Below, in pieces: positions 22,499 to 36,600 of a DNA stretch of 64,000 nucleotides (the stretch's first letter is position 1; each line of letters begins with the position of its first letter). Origin of the DNA: Prunella strophiata (Eukaryota > Chordata > Aves > Passeriformes > Prunellidae); NCBI GenBank assembly GCA_036583965.1, contig JAZBQD010000015.1, positions 28,618,310-28,682,309 of the forward strand, read 5' to 3'. The position numbers were made by a program, and so were the translations under genes. The notes beneath the pieces are model-generated. The model made no database searches, was not told the origin of the DNA, and was given only the letters and a program-made list of their open reading frames with translations.

Positions 22499-25400
22499 GA
22501 GGAAGGGTGTTTCCTACTAGGAACAGCTTATAGGAGTGGAGAGACTTCAAAACAAGGAGGGGATGGCCTGGCTTTTCATCTCTGAGCTATATTGCTTAGG
22601 GCTGCGAAACCGTGTGATTTCATTAGGAAGTGTATACAATTAATGGAAGTAATTGAATACGTTGAAGTTACCTACCATTTTTTTCTTCTGCATTTTATGG
22701 ATTTAGACTGGTGACAAAAGTCACCATGTGACTTGATTTTTTCTAAAGCAGAAATGTTTATATTGCTTAAATTTAACCGATTGAGTTGAAGTTTTATACT
22801 GAATTTAAAACCTGGTCGCCCTAACTCCTTTAATTGTAGAATTGGTATCTGTTCAGAAAAGTTTTAACACCTTTTTGTGATTTTCATTAACAGAGATAAA
22901 ATGGGAACTCGTGCATGTCTGTCCTTGCTTGTAGCACTTGGCTGTTTGTTCAGGGTACTTTTATGGGGTTTAAAGACTCAAATGAGTTTGAACCTTGAGC
23001 ACTTCTGCACTTACTTAGAGAAAAAGACTGAGCACTTGCATCATGGTTGGTACAGCCTTTGACAGATGAAAGCTCTACTCTGCTGTATTTCATCTGGCTA
23101 TCAACAGCCAGTGGCAGCTTGGTTTTAGAAGGCCTTGTCCATATGAAACTTCCTCCTGTCAAATTCTCAAGTAACATAAGGCTTAGATGAAAAGAAGAAT
23201 GAGGATTAGTGAAAAGCCTGAAAGTGCTGTGTGTGACATAAAGCCATGGCATCGTTGGTAAGTGACATAAAGCCCACAGCTAAGCTACTTCAGACTTTGT
23301 GGACAATGTTGAATGGAGTAGCAAAACTCTGCAGAGAGCACCGAAGTGCTTCTGGAAAAAGGAAAGCAGTGGAGAGAGAGTAAGCAAGGCAATATTTAAT
23401 ATTCTGTTGAGTGGGCAAAGCAGGCATCAATGGTGCAGCACTGTGCACCTCTTGAGTCTCTAGTGAGCTTTCATATGGGGCTGGTGAAATAAAGAGGTCT
23501 TTGAGGAGTAAATAGGAAAGCATGAGAGGACCTCAGTGTTGACAGGAGCACGTTCCTCTGTGGGACTGGGATCCTACACACCATAAGCTGCTCTTGGAGT
23601 GTAAACAAACACCTCTTGGAAGAATGTGGCGTGCTTTTCCTTTGATGTTGCTGAGAGGTTTTGAAGTACGTGTAAGAAGTAGTCTTCCTCTTTTTCACAC
23701 CCACCTCCTCACACCACATAGTTAAAATTAGTTTCTGCTCTTTCCTATGGTATTTGCAGTATGTCGAGTGAAAGTGTTTTCTTTTTGTTTTTTGGTTATA
23801 ATGAAAATCACTTCTCTCTTCAAAAGTCTTCAGACCAAAAGTTAAGTTTGTCCAATACTATTTTTAGGTGCCAATTCAAAGAAACATTATTATTGAGTGT
23901 AATTTCTCCTTTGATATACAAATGAGGTTCTTTTGATGTGGGGTGGTTGTTCCCATAGCAAAGCAACTCTTCAGGGCAGTTCATTATTAACAAGCAATTG
24001 TTACATGTATTCATCTGTTTGTACCATGTAGGCAAAAGTGATTGTGGTGCTCCCTAAGTAAGCTTGTCTCATACCCCGTGGTCTGTATCTCCTGTTACTT
24101 GTCCTGCTGAATTCTGTCAGATTTTGAATACTTGGAATAAAATTCTCCACTGTCATTTTCCCTTCCTGGTTGTTTATTTTTCTTTCTGTACTGCAGAAAG
24201 TGTCAAGCATTTCTGAATCTATATTGCCTTTTTATGTAGTGTTATCCTGTCCAGCTTCTGGACAATACCTTGACATTTGACAGGGGTGACCTTCATCAGG
24301 GAGGTAGCCTCATGCTACTTGCTTGATACTTACTACTTACTTCCATGTAGCCTGAGCTAAGGTAGCAGACATTTGGACACATGCATGGATGCTTTAGTGT
24401 CTACTGGTTCTTCTCCCAGACCACAGGCAACTGGAGCATTAACAGCAGAAACTCACAGTCCTACAGCCCAGTGAGGAAGGATTGATGGTAGCCAGGAAGA
24501 AACTGTGATATCTAGACTTGTTTTATTTCTCCTAGTCAGAAAAAGAATGATTTGCATTTCACAGTGCCTTGATCACTGTGCCAGTTGTCAGTCATGTGAC
24601 TGGAGAATCAAGTACCATTTTTAGTGTCAGATGGTAGTTTGCATGGGGTGCCAAGAGTAACAGCTAGTAGTAGTGCTGATCTTCCCAGGGGAAAAAGAGA
24701 AAACTGAACTGGGATTTAGAAGAATTAGGCTCTTCTTTCTGCTATGCTATACTTCTGTAGCAGTAAAACCTCTGGTGTTGAATTAAACTTGAATGTTTAC
24801 CTAAGGGGCTGAATTGTGAATGTTGGAGGAACTTTTTTCATTTTTATCTTTAGCTTCTGACAGGTTTTTTTTGCCACCTTAAGTTTCTTACAGCTTCCCT
24901 TCATGTCATAAATACCAGAATTAACAAAGTATTAAAGGGAGTTTATCTCAACATTTCTTTTTTAATCATTTCAATTTGAAAATAATTAGTGCATGGATTC
25001 GAATCCTATTTCTAGTATAGAAGATGATTCAGTCATATCTTTTGATCTTGGCTGGAGGAAGAACAAAAAAATATTGGCTTGGTTTAGACAAGTTAGCTTA
25101 GATATTTGGTAAACAAGTTCAGCTGTTAGGATGGTGAAACTGTCAGAGGGTTTACCCAGGGCCAGTTGTAAAAAACCTTTCCTTCACAGAAGTTTCTTAA
25201 AAACAGGTTAGATAAATTTTTCGTCAGGCTACCTCCTTTGGTGTAAAAGGTAGGATTTGATGTCTCATCCAGCCTTTAATTTCTCTGATTTTGGTCAAGT
25301 ATTTAGAAAGTAGCTGGTCATTAAAGAAGACTTACTTTTGAGACACTTTGAGGCAAGTACAGTAGAAAATCCAGCATTTCAATATAGTAAGTGTAGCAAA

Positions 25401-26561
25401 CATTTCAAAATTCCTGAAATAAATATTTCTTTGTGCTGCTTGTAAAATACTGTCTTTTTTCAAAGAGTTTGTGTTACCTTGCAAGTGATCTGGGTGAATG
25501 AGAAATGCTCATAAATCCAACCTCAAAGTAATCTGCTCAACTTCTTTTGTAAATGACCATGGAATAAGTAGGAGTGAGATGGGGAAGCATTTTGCTGAAT
25601 TATTGATACGACTGTTACCTGGGATTGATTGTGCCACCTCAGTTTGATTTTGTGCGTTTCAGTCAGCTCTCATTCCTTTCCATTTGCTTGATAATTGTTG
25701 GGAAAAGCTGAGGTGGTCAATCATATGACCTTATCTCTAAAACAGTTTGCTATCAGGCTTTGCTAAACTGCAACTTGAGTAAATATCTTCTGGGTCACCA
25801 AGGGCTTGTGCTATTTAACAAGAAATAAACCTCTGTTGTGGTTTCTCAACTTCTGGCCCTCCAGTTTCCTGTTTTTTCATCTATGCTTCTTACTGAAGAA
25901 TGAACACTACTCACAGCTTTGTACCTGGCTTGTTTTCTGTTCAAGCTTGAAAATGTTAGGGGAAAAAAACCTAAAAAGATGTGAGCATGCAATGTCACAA
26001 TCAAATAGCAGTATCTGGTATGACCCTACACACACATTGTAGTTTAATTAAAATCTGTCACTCCTTTAATACTTGCATGTGCACACATGCACAAACCAGT
26101 TGACTGCTGGAAGGGAAACTCTTTAAGAAGGTATTTTGTTATCATTGAATGTATTGGTTAGTCATTGCATAGAAGCTCTTTAGATATCAAAATCAGAAAA
26201 TAAGTCTTGAAAATGCTTAAGAGTTAGTAACTTACTTTTTTCCCCATTACTTAGTATGACACACTGTAGCAGCTTGAGTTAGAGCAGTCTGACTCCCATG
26301 TGTTGGAGGATGGCATTTTTCAGACTAATACACTGCTATTCTGAAAAATCTAAATATTTTAATCTTTTTGAGGATGCAGTTTAGTTGCCTGTGTTTGATA
26401 TCAAACAGCTAACCTGTATATTACTGCACAAACTGTGCAATTACTGTGCAAAGCAGTTTGCTGTGAAACTTTTAATTTTGCAACATCCACAGAATCAACT
26501 AAGGATAAATCCCAGCTGTTTGAATATTAAGTTGTTTAATTTCACTAGTCCTCATTTTTAT

Positions 26562-26637
26562 GTGTTTTGTTTTGGGTTTTTTTTGTTTTGTTTTGAGTTT
26601 TGTTTGTTTGTTTGTTTTTGTTTTGTTTTGTTTTTAC
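26562..26637. repeat. (TTTTG)n/(TTTG)n microsatellite
   Basis: A pure T/G tract made of interleaved TTTTG and TTTG units with few interruptions. One strand is almost free of A and C. It may be the decayed tail of a retroelement, but no element body is recognisable beside it. Confidence 0.85.
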
Positions 26638-29600
26638 TTTGTACAAATTTCTACAAAATATTAGTTCTATACAACATTTTAGTCCATTGTTACCTTGACA
26701 ATTATGTTATGTATGAACTTTAAATGTAGCTTTAATCAGAGTGGTGCTTGTACTGCACTGGCAGAAGTGTTATGAATTGTTCTTTTTACATCACAAAGAT
26801 GGATAAGCATGTATTTGACATCCAGGCTTTGATGACAGTATTCCAGGAACATTCAGTATATACTTCCTTGGTCCCTTCCCTAGTCCTTCCAGCAAAACTA
26901 ATTTGATTTTCTAAGTGAGGCTGCAACATTCAAGTAATGCCTGATAAAGCTAGAAAAAAACCCACTGAAATAATTATTTGGAGCTAAATCTGTTCTCTGT
27001 ATCATTACACAACACCAGTGCAGGGCATTAACTGTTCAGGTGGCAAAAGAGAACCCTTGGGTTCCCAGAGCCACTTTGCTGTCTCTGTTGCAGCACCAGG
27101 GCTACAGCAGCTGCTATCTTACCATTACCCCAGCTCTGCAGTGGCTGGTCCCCCACTGCCACTCAGAAATGATGCTGCCGTGTCTCTTGCCCACAAAAAT
27201 TGCTTTTGGGACAGAGAATCCAATGTGCAGGCAAACCTAAGTCCCCTGCCAGGGATTTTAAGTCCCCCCAACAGTAATTGCAGCAATTTTTACTGCAGTT
27301 GGTGAAGCAAAGCCATCCATCTTGAATTTATTTGTTGTTTTATTGGGTGTTAAGTGTGGCAAGTTGCTAAAATCCTATGTTAAATAAAACTGACCTTTTA
27401 GATATTAAACTTTCTGTGTATTTATACATTAAGTTTTATTTATATATTCAAAAAATATATTTCATAAATTAAAATTATTCCTATGCAAAAAGTGATACTT
27501 TAAGGTTCAGTGATTACTCCTGTATTGTCATGTCATATTACTGGCAAGCTTTGATTGAATCTCTTCTACCTATGAAAGGCAAAACAAATAGATTAGATTT
27601 TCTAAAAAGAAAGTTAAATCAGGTATTTTAAAATATCCATTTAAGAATTTTTATTTACAGTGTGGATTAAGTAGTGGCCTTTTAACTGTCATATTTTTCT
27701 TAGTGCTATTTGTGTGCACCCATCAGTACCAGGGTTGAATAACCTCACCTTAACCAGCATGCTTTCCTCTAAGTTTCTTTTGGGGATTCATGTAACTTGC
27801 TAAGTGTGGTTAATGCTGAAATGGGACAGAGTGAGACATGGCCAGCAGCGTGCTCATTACATAAAGGAGGTGCTGGAATAGTGTCAGCATCCCTGGAGTT
27901 CAGTTTAAGGTTTGGGTCCATCAGTGGTGCAGTGGTGGTGACAGTGCTGGAGGTGCATCTCTGTGTCCAGGTACTGATGCTGATGCACTGTGTCCTGGCT
28001 GCAGGTAAAATTTCTGCAGGTGATAAATGGCTGAGCAGGTACTGATGATCAGTCCTGTGGCAGCCTAAACCTGTACCTGCCTCCTGGTGCTCAGCCCTGC
28101 TTGGGCTCTGCAGGCATTTCATCACCCACATAATCTGAACTTGTTCCCAAGTATAAGAGAAACTGGATTTGACCTGGGTGACTGAATGCCTGTTCTTGCT
28201 TTGTGTGGTCATTAATGTTATAACTAACACCACTGGCTTCAAACGTGATTTACTGCAGGCAGGGTATTTTAAAATGCACAAGTAAATCCTTTCAGAGTTG
28301 ATAACATTTTAATGAAATTGACACATTAATAGGCAAAATCGTTTATGTGTAGTTTTTACTTTTCCCTATGTGAGAAAACTTTCAGAATGATTGTTTCCAC
28401 CCCAAGAGTATTACAAATTGCTTGGACCATCAATACCTCCCTTAAATCTTTTGTGGAGTACAATAAACCTCCCTGTCCTTTTTCTAGGGAGAGTGGTAGA
28501 ATTTCACCTGCCATTTAAAATGCAGATAATACATTGTTTGGAGAAGTTTGAAAAGGTGGGTTAAGCTGGAATGAGTCATCAGCAGGGTGCTCTCTGTGTG
28601 TGCATGTGTTGGGAACTCGATACTGTGGGAAAGCTGCAAGGCGCCTTCTAAGGTGATGGAAAAGAAATACTGTACCACAATTAGTTTTACTCACAAGCAA
28701 GAATAGGATTTTGTTATCATGATTAATTGTGCCTTACCGTGTTCCACCAGCAGATAAGCAATAACAGGAGCTGGAGTTCTTGGATGATAGTGAGACAGAA
28801 AAGACTAACAAAGTGAAAGGTACGGAAGCAGTCTTGAGATCTCCCTTGCTTTCCCTAACAAATATAACCACAGTTCCCAGCTTCTGAGAGAGATGGAAAT
28901 GTTAAGCAAGTCCCTTTTCAGTGACAGAGCTTATTTGAAAATGGGTTGGGACAAGCCTCTTCTTTGTTTTATTAATGTTACTGAATCTTTAGTGTAAAGT
29001 TGGCATTTGAAAGGAGGACTGCCTTTAGTACAAGGTTTCTAACATTTTGGGTTCCCATTTTATTCCAGGCTAATTAACTTTGAATATTCCATTGGTTTTC
29101 ATTTGCTTTGATAAGATCCCTCCAATATGAAACACTGGCAAAGTTTGTTGTTTTTTGGGGTGGCAAGTTAGGCAGCAAGATTTTCAAGGCAGCTTGGGAA
29201 AGAAAATCAGAGTAAAAGGTTTAAAATGGAAAACAAAAAGGGTGTGTGACCTGGAGAAGTAGATGGAAGGGTGATGGGTGGATGTGCTGGGCTCCTTTAC
29301 AATTATTTCCACTCTAGTTCATGTATGACACCACTCTAAGTTTGAAGCAATTCACTGAAAGAATGTATTTAGTTTACTATTCCAGAACATTTTCAAAACC
29401 TATTAAAATACAAAACTCATTCTTACTTGTGAGAAACTAAAGGTGAACATACCAGGCACGATTAGCTGTAAAACAGTTTCCTGCATCTATAAAAAGGCAT
29501 AGTGAAATTTATAAGTTTTTGAAATCTTTGGATTATTGAAATACATTTTCATTATTTTTAAGAATATAAGCATCAATGATCAGTGGAATCTTTTGCAGAG

Positions 29601-32564
29601 AAAAATGGGGAGGGGACTTGAATATTGCTTGCATATTATCAAGGGCTGTGTGTAGAACATACAGAATGTACAGCAATTGCAGGTAACAGAGAGAAAATGA
29701 GAGAGAATCTTAACAGCTTCCATTATCCAGTTCAGGAATGTGGAGATAGACCAAGGTGCTTGGTCTTCTAGGAGCTGGTATGAGCATTGGCTAGGAAAAA
29801 AGTTCTCACTGAGTGCTTGTATCCCACAACACCAACTAGAGAAACTTTTGGTGCCATTTTTAAAAATCAAATAAATGCTGATAAGGAGAAGGGAGATAGC
29901 AAAGGAAGTTATATGGGAAGTTTCAGTTAAAGTGTCTAAAGTTTGGAGGAAAATACAAAGAGTAGAATGGAAATGTATTACATTTATAAAAAAGACTTAC
30001 TGCTGTGAAAAAATAGTCCAGCAAATGAGAAGTGTTGCCTCCTTACTTTGTTCATTTGTTCTTCATTATTTTACTTTGTTTTGGGGGTTTAGTTTTGTTT
30101 TGGTTCTTTTAGCCCCAGTTCAGCAGCCAGTTGTGCAGGCACATTGCAGAACTGTATGTGTAATCCCACAGAGACCAGTAAGTTTATCCATGTCAATGAC
30201 ATGGACCACAACTCTTAGAGGATTCAAGCATTAGTTTGCAAATATTTCAAGATTTCAATCATGCTGTGGAATTGGGAGGATTTAGCAATAACTATGAGGG
30301 GGAGAATTTTTTTTTCTCTAAAAATCAAATTAGTTTCTTGCAATTGACTTACATTTTAATCTTGGTTTTATGAGCACTTACTACTTTCACTGAAAAATGC
30401 AAAATAAGAATTAGAAAAATATTGTCTGTTCATACACAGATTCTGTATTAAGCAATTATTTTTATTTTCTGGTCATTTTTATTCATGCATAGAACAGGTG
30501 AAAGCATTTTTCTCTCATGCATTTTAAGCTCAAGTAAGTGCTCCAATTTTAGTCAAATATTTAGTTGTGTATTATCTAAATGAGTCCTGGTTTGGACATC
30601 ATTCCTTGCAGCCATCTCTTTTCCAAGGTGATAGGGATGCAGATATCCAGTTCATTCCATTTGCCAGGATCTCATGGCTGTCACAGGATGTTTTAGGCAG
30701 GACACCCAAGTGGTTCCATGCAGATGCTGGCACCCACTCAGCTCCAGCCCCTCCAGGTGTGGGCTGGTTTTTTGCAGTGCTGTGTTGTAGCCATTCCCAT
30801 CCCAAGCTCCAGCACGATGTACTGGCTGACATAGAGCTGACTCTTCCCATTCAGCTATTATTAGACCTGGGTGAGTACAACCTTCTGGACAGTGGAGCTC
30901 AGTGCAAAAATGTGTAATCATTCTTGATTTGGCAGGATCAGGGCTAAACAAGAGCTAAAAAAATTTTCCTTGTCCTGAACTGACTCTCTGAAAAGCCACT
31001 TTCACTGTGCCCTTTGGAGCCCCTGAGAGTGGGAGTCTAGTACAGCTGTATCAGGTCTGGCATCACACAGAAGCAGTTTGGATCTGTGTGGTTGGGTAGT
31101 CAAGAGGCTGTCAGAGGTGTTTGGACTAATTCCACACCCAGGGAGCCCTGCCAGACCTGAACTCTGCACAGCTGAGTCATTCCTTTCTGCATTGAGCTTC
31201 CTAAAGTGCTGGATTGGTGTTTCCAAATCCAGAGTAAAATGCTGTGGACACCTCTCCAGATGACAGAACTGTTTTATTCCCTTGCTTTGTGGACAGGAGT
31301 TGTAGGAGCTCCTGTAACTCAGTTTTCTCTCTGGAGAAGCCACACTAAGATAACAGTGCATACTATTACCTGAAAATTCCTTTTCTGGTGTGCAACAGGT
31401 ATGTCAAAACCTGCCTATTTTGCTGAAGCATGTTCTTAGCAAGGTGAGTGTTTGAGAGGAAGATTGAAAGGCTGAGTTTTATTCCAGATTTGCATCTCTT
31501 GGCTCCATTTTCCCCTTCAGAAGGAAGGGGATGTAATTTCAGATCCTTGGTTAAAGAGTTACAAATATTTGGGGAAACAGATAAGTCGCTGCTAATTGAT
31601 TCCCTGGCCTCATGCTCAGTTTTGGAGGTGCTGGCATTAAAGCTGAGGCATGAAGTGATTTGAGTTAATGGGCTCTGTCAGATGATTAGATGGCACCACA
31701 CTTGCTGGAACACAGTAGCTGGAGAATGGGCAGGAAGAAAATGAGAATGTGACATTAGCAGGCATAGCTCCAGGAAAAAAAACCCTTACAGTTTCTTCTG
31801 ACTTTTGAATGTAGCCAGGAACTTGAACATATTTAAATGAGACTGGGCCAGGACAATCAATCAGTAACGAACTGCTGGATTGTTTAAATTTTAGATTAAG
31901 TAGGTCTTATAAAAACAAAATAAAAATGCTTACGGGTAAGTGATGGTCTTTGCCCTCTGTAAAGGGCTTTTTATAATAATTTGCTTCCACTGGACTGGTT
32001 TTCATTGCTTTACAGCATTAATTTCATGGTAGTGCAAGTTCGTGGTTTAGATTCTCTTATGCTGCTCTCCAGGTGACTGACCCAGTATTCAGAAAGCCAG
32101 TTGTATTTGCACTTTTTTTGTCTGATTACTTTTTCTCCTTTTTAAGCTTCAATTTGTGAATAATCAAAGCCCATGAATACATCCATCATGCAGGAGACAT
32201 TTTACTATCTGTAGTTCAGCATTTCATCTATTTCATTATTACAGTCATAATAATTTATGATAAAGGGACAAGTGGACCCAGAATCCTCATATTATTTGAT
32301 GAAATGTGAATGTAGGTGTTTAATGCCTAAAGAAATTATTTCTGGTAAAAATAAATCCAGGCTAAAACTAGCCATGTGGGAGAAACTTAACCCTTTTCAC
32401 TGGGCTTGGGGAAGTAGCTGATAACTGTTGTGGCTGTTTGACTCCCTTGTTCAGATTAAAAAATAAATCAAAAGAAGGAGGAAGGGAATGAAAGAACATT
32501 TCCTTACCATGCAGTCACACAAGCTATTGTCTGTGAGCTCCCTGCCCCCATCTCTTTCACCCAG

Positions 32565-32585
32565 GCACACACACACACGCACACA
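32565..32585. repeat. Short CA microsatellite
   Basis: An imperfect (CA)n tract of roughly ten units interrupted once by CG. Confidence 0.8.
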
Positions 32586-33603
32586 AAAAGCCAATTTTGT
32601 GTCCTTCTGAGCACACAGATGTTCCTCTTGGCATCCCTACAGTATGGATAGGGGTTTTTTGCAGGCACAGAATGTGAGGCTTCTTTGTTGGAGACAAAGT
32701 GTTGCCTGTGGTGGGAATTGCTGCAGTGATGGGAAAGTATCGTAATGTATTGTTGGATTACTGTGTTTTTTACCCCAGTAGAGACAGTACATTAAAGTAG
32801 CTTTGTGGGCAGTGAATTGTTTGAGCCAAGCCTGGCTAATAACACCCTCTCCTTGGCAAGCAGTCACACAAGGTATGGTTGGCATAGTTTGGATGGTCAC
32901 AGGATTTGTCCCAGGCATCTGCAGCAGCTCTGCTGCCTTGAGTACAAGGCTTAGCAGCCGCATGTGCTGAGCTAATGAGAGTGCTCTGACTATGCAGAGA
33001 GAGCAGTCATACTTTCAGCTCTTCATTTTCTAGGGTTGTGAAGATCTGATATGATACAGGCCTTCTTCTAAATTATTTTTAGGACATTCTGTTCTGAATA
33101 AAGGGTCTAAGAAAACAGCTTAGAATGTTTAAAATAATTTCTAAGTAACATTGGAAACTAATAGCATTAAGTGTTCTTCTTTGTATACATTAAGCTTGTG
33201 TACAAAAGAGGATTCAAATTGTTTCTTATGCTAAGGTCTGCCAGAGAACATGGTGCTTCTTTGGGCACAGTTGATGACACTGTCTACCTAAAGCTCTGAA
33301 TCCAGCTCTTCTATTGTTGATGGTACCACGCATGAGGAACACAGACCTGGGGGTCTAGATTAAGTTCCATTTGTTCATATCATGTTATTTTTATCTCCAT
33401 TCTTCAAATATGCACATATTTTGTCATGACTTTGACTCTTTTGGTTGACAGTTTTGTACTCCCATAATAAATCTCTGATGTGAAAGGTCTACCTATGTAT
33501 GTCCAGTTGAAAGATTGCACGATTTAAATTGGACCAAATGGGGTCCAAAAAGCTTATAAGTGAAAAATTCCTTGAAGAAGCTGCTTCTAGGAAGAATTTG
33601 GAG

Positions 33604-33637
33604 GAGGGACTGTAGAGGGGGAGGGACTATAGAGGGG
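33604..33637. repeat. 17-bp tandem duplication
   Basis: GAGGGACTGTAGAGGGG is followed directly by GAGGGACTATAGAGGGG, differing at one base. It is a two-copy minisatellite-like duplication. Confidence 0.9.
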
Positions 33638-36600
33638 AAGGTTACCTGACTCTGTATAATAATTTTTTTATTTCTCAGTTGCTTCCTCTAATGACAGAAT
33701 CTCTATTTCCTCCTTTTTCCCCTAAGTATCTTTATCTATCTCTAATTTTATAATTGTGGAGAAAGATGTAATGATTTAAGTTTCTGTAGTTCTTTCATCT
33801 GTCATCGTCTAGGAAGAAAGCCCCACAGCCTTATTTGGTATTTTTCTCAGTCCATGTGTGTGTTGTGTTTAATAGGAACTTAGTGGTTCTCTATTGAGCA
33901 GAAGACAATAAAGTGGTTATAGAGGAAGGCATAAGCCAAATCAGGGAGATGAGTCTTGTCCTTGTACAGTGTCATAACAGTTGTTGCTTGTTTATTTCCA
34001 GATGTACTCCCCATACTGAATGCAGATCTGCTATCATGATTACACCTACTTTTTACTATTTTCAATAAGCTTTTTTCATCCTTGAGGCCTATTTCTTGTT
34101 TGTCTCTCCAATTTCACTGAATTGCATAGACTATACTTTAACCTTTTCCCTCTTCTTTCATTCCCCCTTTTAAAACTGTAAGCATGCTCCTGTTTCAGTG
34201 TCAGTGTCCCCTGAAGAGAATTCCCTTTAGAAACTCTTCCTACCCTTCTGCTGTCTTTGGTGTTAGGATTCCAGGACATGTTCTGATGTGGTACCCAGCA
34301 GTTTTCCCTGGAGGCCCCTCCTTGTGTACTTTCAACCTGCAACTGCTGTTTTTGCCTACATGTTTCTTTTGATTTATCCAACTGTTCATTTCTTCTTTAT
34401 TGCCTCCAAAACGAAATTTTCTGAAAAGTTCCTTTTGATAGTTATATTCACTGAAAGTCCATATTTCCTTAACCTCAAGCATTATAGCGTTAGGTCAACC
34501 TTTGTAATTTCTAGTATCTTAATAGTCTGGTAATACCTTGTTTCATGCTCTTTTGGATGGTTTTCCCCTCCATTTAGCATTTCTAAAAGGTGCCCTTGGC
34601 AATCTGAGCTCACTCCTGACACTGCTGTGTGCTTATTAGGTGACCTTTCTCACTGGTAATGCCTTGCCTAGACCCACGAGGTTCTTCATGGATATTCTTT
34701 ATATGTTTTCCTCATCCATTTCACAGTTTCATGAAGGACATATTTTAAAAATCCGAAACACATTTGAACACTGTCCCTCTCCAACTCTGATTAAGATCTG
34801 CTAATATGTTAGAGTTTTTTAGCAGAAGGTAAACCATGAAATATTTGCTCCTCTCAAAGGCCAGTGTGTAGCATTCTGCAGAGAAGTGAACCTTCCCCAT
34901 GCTTCACACTTCTCCTTGCCAGATCTGGAAAATCAAACTGACAGTGTCAAACTGGTTGCATTTTTAAGGCACCATTCCCCAGTAAGATTTTCATGTTGTT
35001 TCTGAATAGACTTTTATTAACTGTGAAAGCCATTGGAATGAGTAACGCAAGTGTTAGCTTACAAAGAAATGTTCCTGACCAAATCTGAAAATGTTCCTTG
35101 TACAGGAGCACCATGAACTCTTCTTCATCAAAAAGTCTGTTCAGTGTTAGTCTGTATTGTTCACTTATAATGTAAGTAGCTGAGATTGTTCTTCAGGCAT
35201 TCAAATAAGTGGATGCTAACAAGGAATTGAAACATCCAGAAATATTATTTGATATACCTTAAATGTTGGGTAATGTTCTCTGGTGTAGAAATGCAGGTGT
35301 TTGTTACAGATGTGTACACTTGGTGATGCTTCAAGATGGTTTAAGGGCACTGGAAATATTTAGGTCTATCATCTGTTGTTACAGGGGAACTTTTTCTCTG
35401 CCAGATCCCATTTTATCCTCTTTTAGCTTTTTCAGACCCTACTATCAGACACTTTCAGTTAAAATCTTTAGCTGAGTGTCTTGCAGTTGTCTGAGCAATC
35501 TGCATATGCTGCATCTTACAGACCAACTGTTACATAAATATGACTTTTTTGCCACAGTGAACAGTAAGAGTGACTGAGCAATCCAGAGGGCAGATGTGAT
35601 AGGCAGTGCTTTGTGCAGGCACCAACAGCCTACAAGGAGAGTTGGGGAAAAGCTAGAGAACAAGGAGGTTCAGGGAAGAGGCTGGTACTTTTCAGCAGTC
35701 CTTTGGGAAGCAGCAGTCCTCCCTTGGCCTTAGCTGATTGATCAAGAGGAAGCCATGTGGTACCTCTGGCTCCTCTTGTCTTAGAGTCCCATCCAGTTCT
35801 TCATCCTTTTCTCTCAAGCCCATCAACTCTTTCTACAGATGTCACCCACATTCTCCAAAGTTGTACTCCTCAACCTCTATCTCCTCCAGACCCCTCTCTC
35901 CCTGCCCATTCTTACTCTGAGACCCCAAACCATTAGTGCCCATTCTTCCCTCATCTTTAGCACCTTTTGCATCTCTCCTGTTGCATTCACTTGCAACTGA
36001 GAATTCAGGTATCTGCTTCAGCTGTTCAGCAGCTTCTATTTTCTGTCTCTCTTTGTATACCAGCCCTGACATTAACATGGCTACCAGCACTCACTGCCAC
36101 TGGAACAGCCATTTTAGCTGTCCCTACATGTCTTCAGCATCCAGCTCTCCCAAGAAAAAAATAAATCAAATTTATAGCTATAATGAGGCTTAAATACAAG
36201 TAAGGGCCATGTACAGTACTTTCCATCAGTGCAGATGGGAGCATCAGAGCAGGGTTAGATGATGTGTCTGCAAAAACCTGCTGACAGTATGTGAATTATC
36301 CTGGTTTGCTGAGGATTTCTCCTGTGTGACAGCCACTCCAAACTGTAAAAAGCTTGAGGGTTGAGCACCATAGCTGGGCAGGTTTTTAATTCATTGTCAT
36401 TGTTCCCATATCATTACCCAGGTAGTAAGGGGGAGTCTGATTTGAATTTTGATAAGAACCATGTCTGAATTATCAAAATGTACTATTTTTAATCCTTATA
36501 AGGAGAACTGCCAGGATGGCTGGTGCGAGGGGATTGGAATCAGCAGAGTGAGAAAACTGAGAAGCACTGCAAGAAAAGGAAGGCAACTGAACTTAGTTGG

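Noticed and set aside
26931..26955. TTCAAGTAATGCCTGATA resembling the miR-26 mature sequence
   Set aside because: It differs from the miR-26 mature sequence after the seed, and no matching hairpin arm was seen nearby.
27769..28281. 170-codon open frame on the minus strand
   Set aside because: Long for AT-leaning DNA but unrecognised. The + strand also has an open frame here, and no exon borders or poly(A) context fit.
31890..31940. 42-bp exon between TTTAAATTTTAG and GTAAGTGATG
   Set aside because: The enclosed sequence is AT-rich with stops in most frames, and the acceptor tract is weak.
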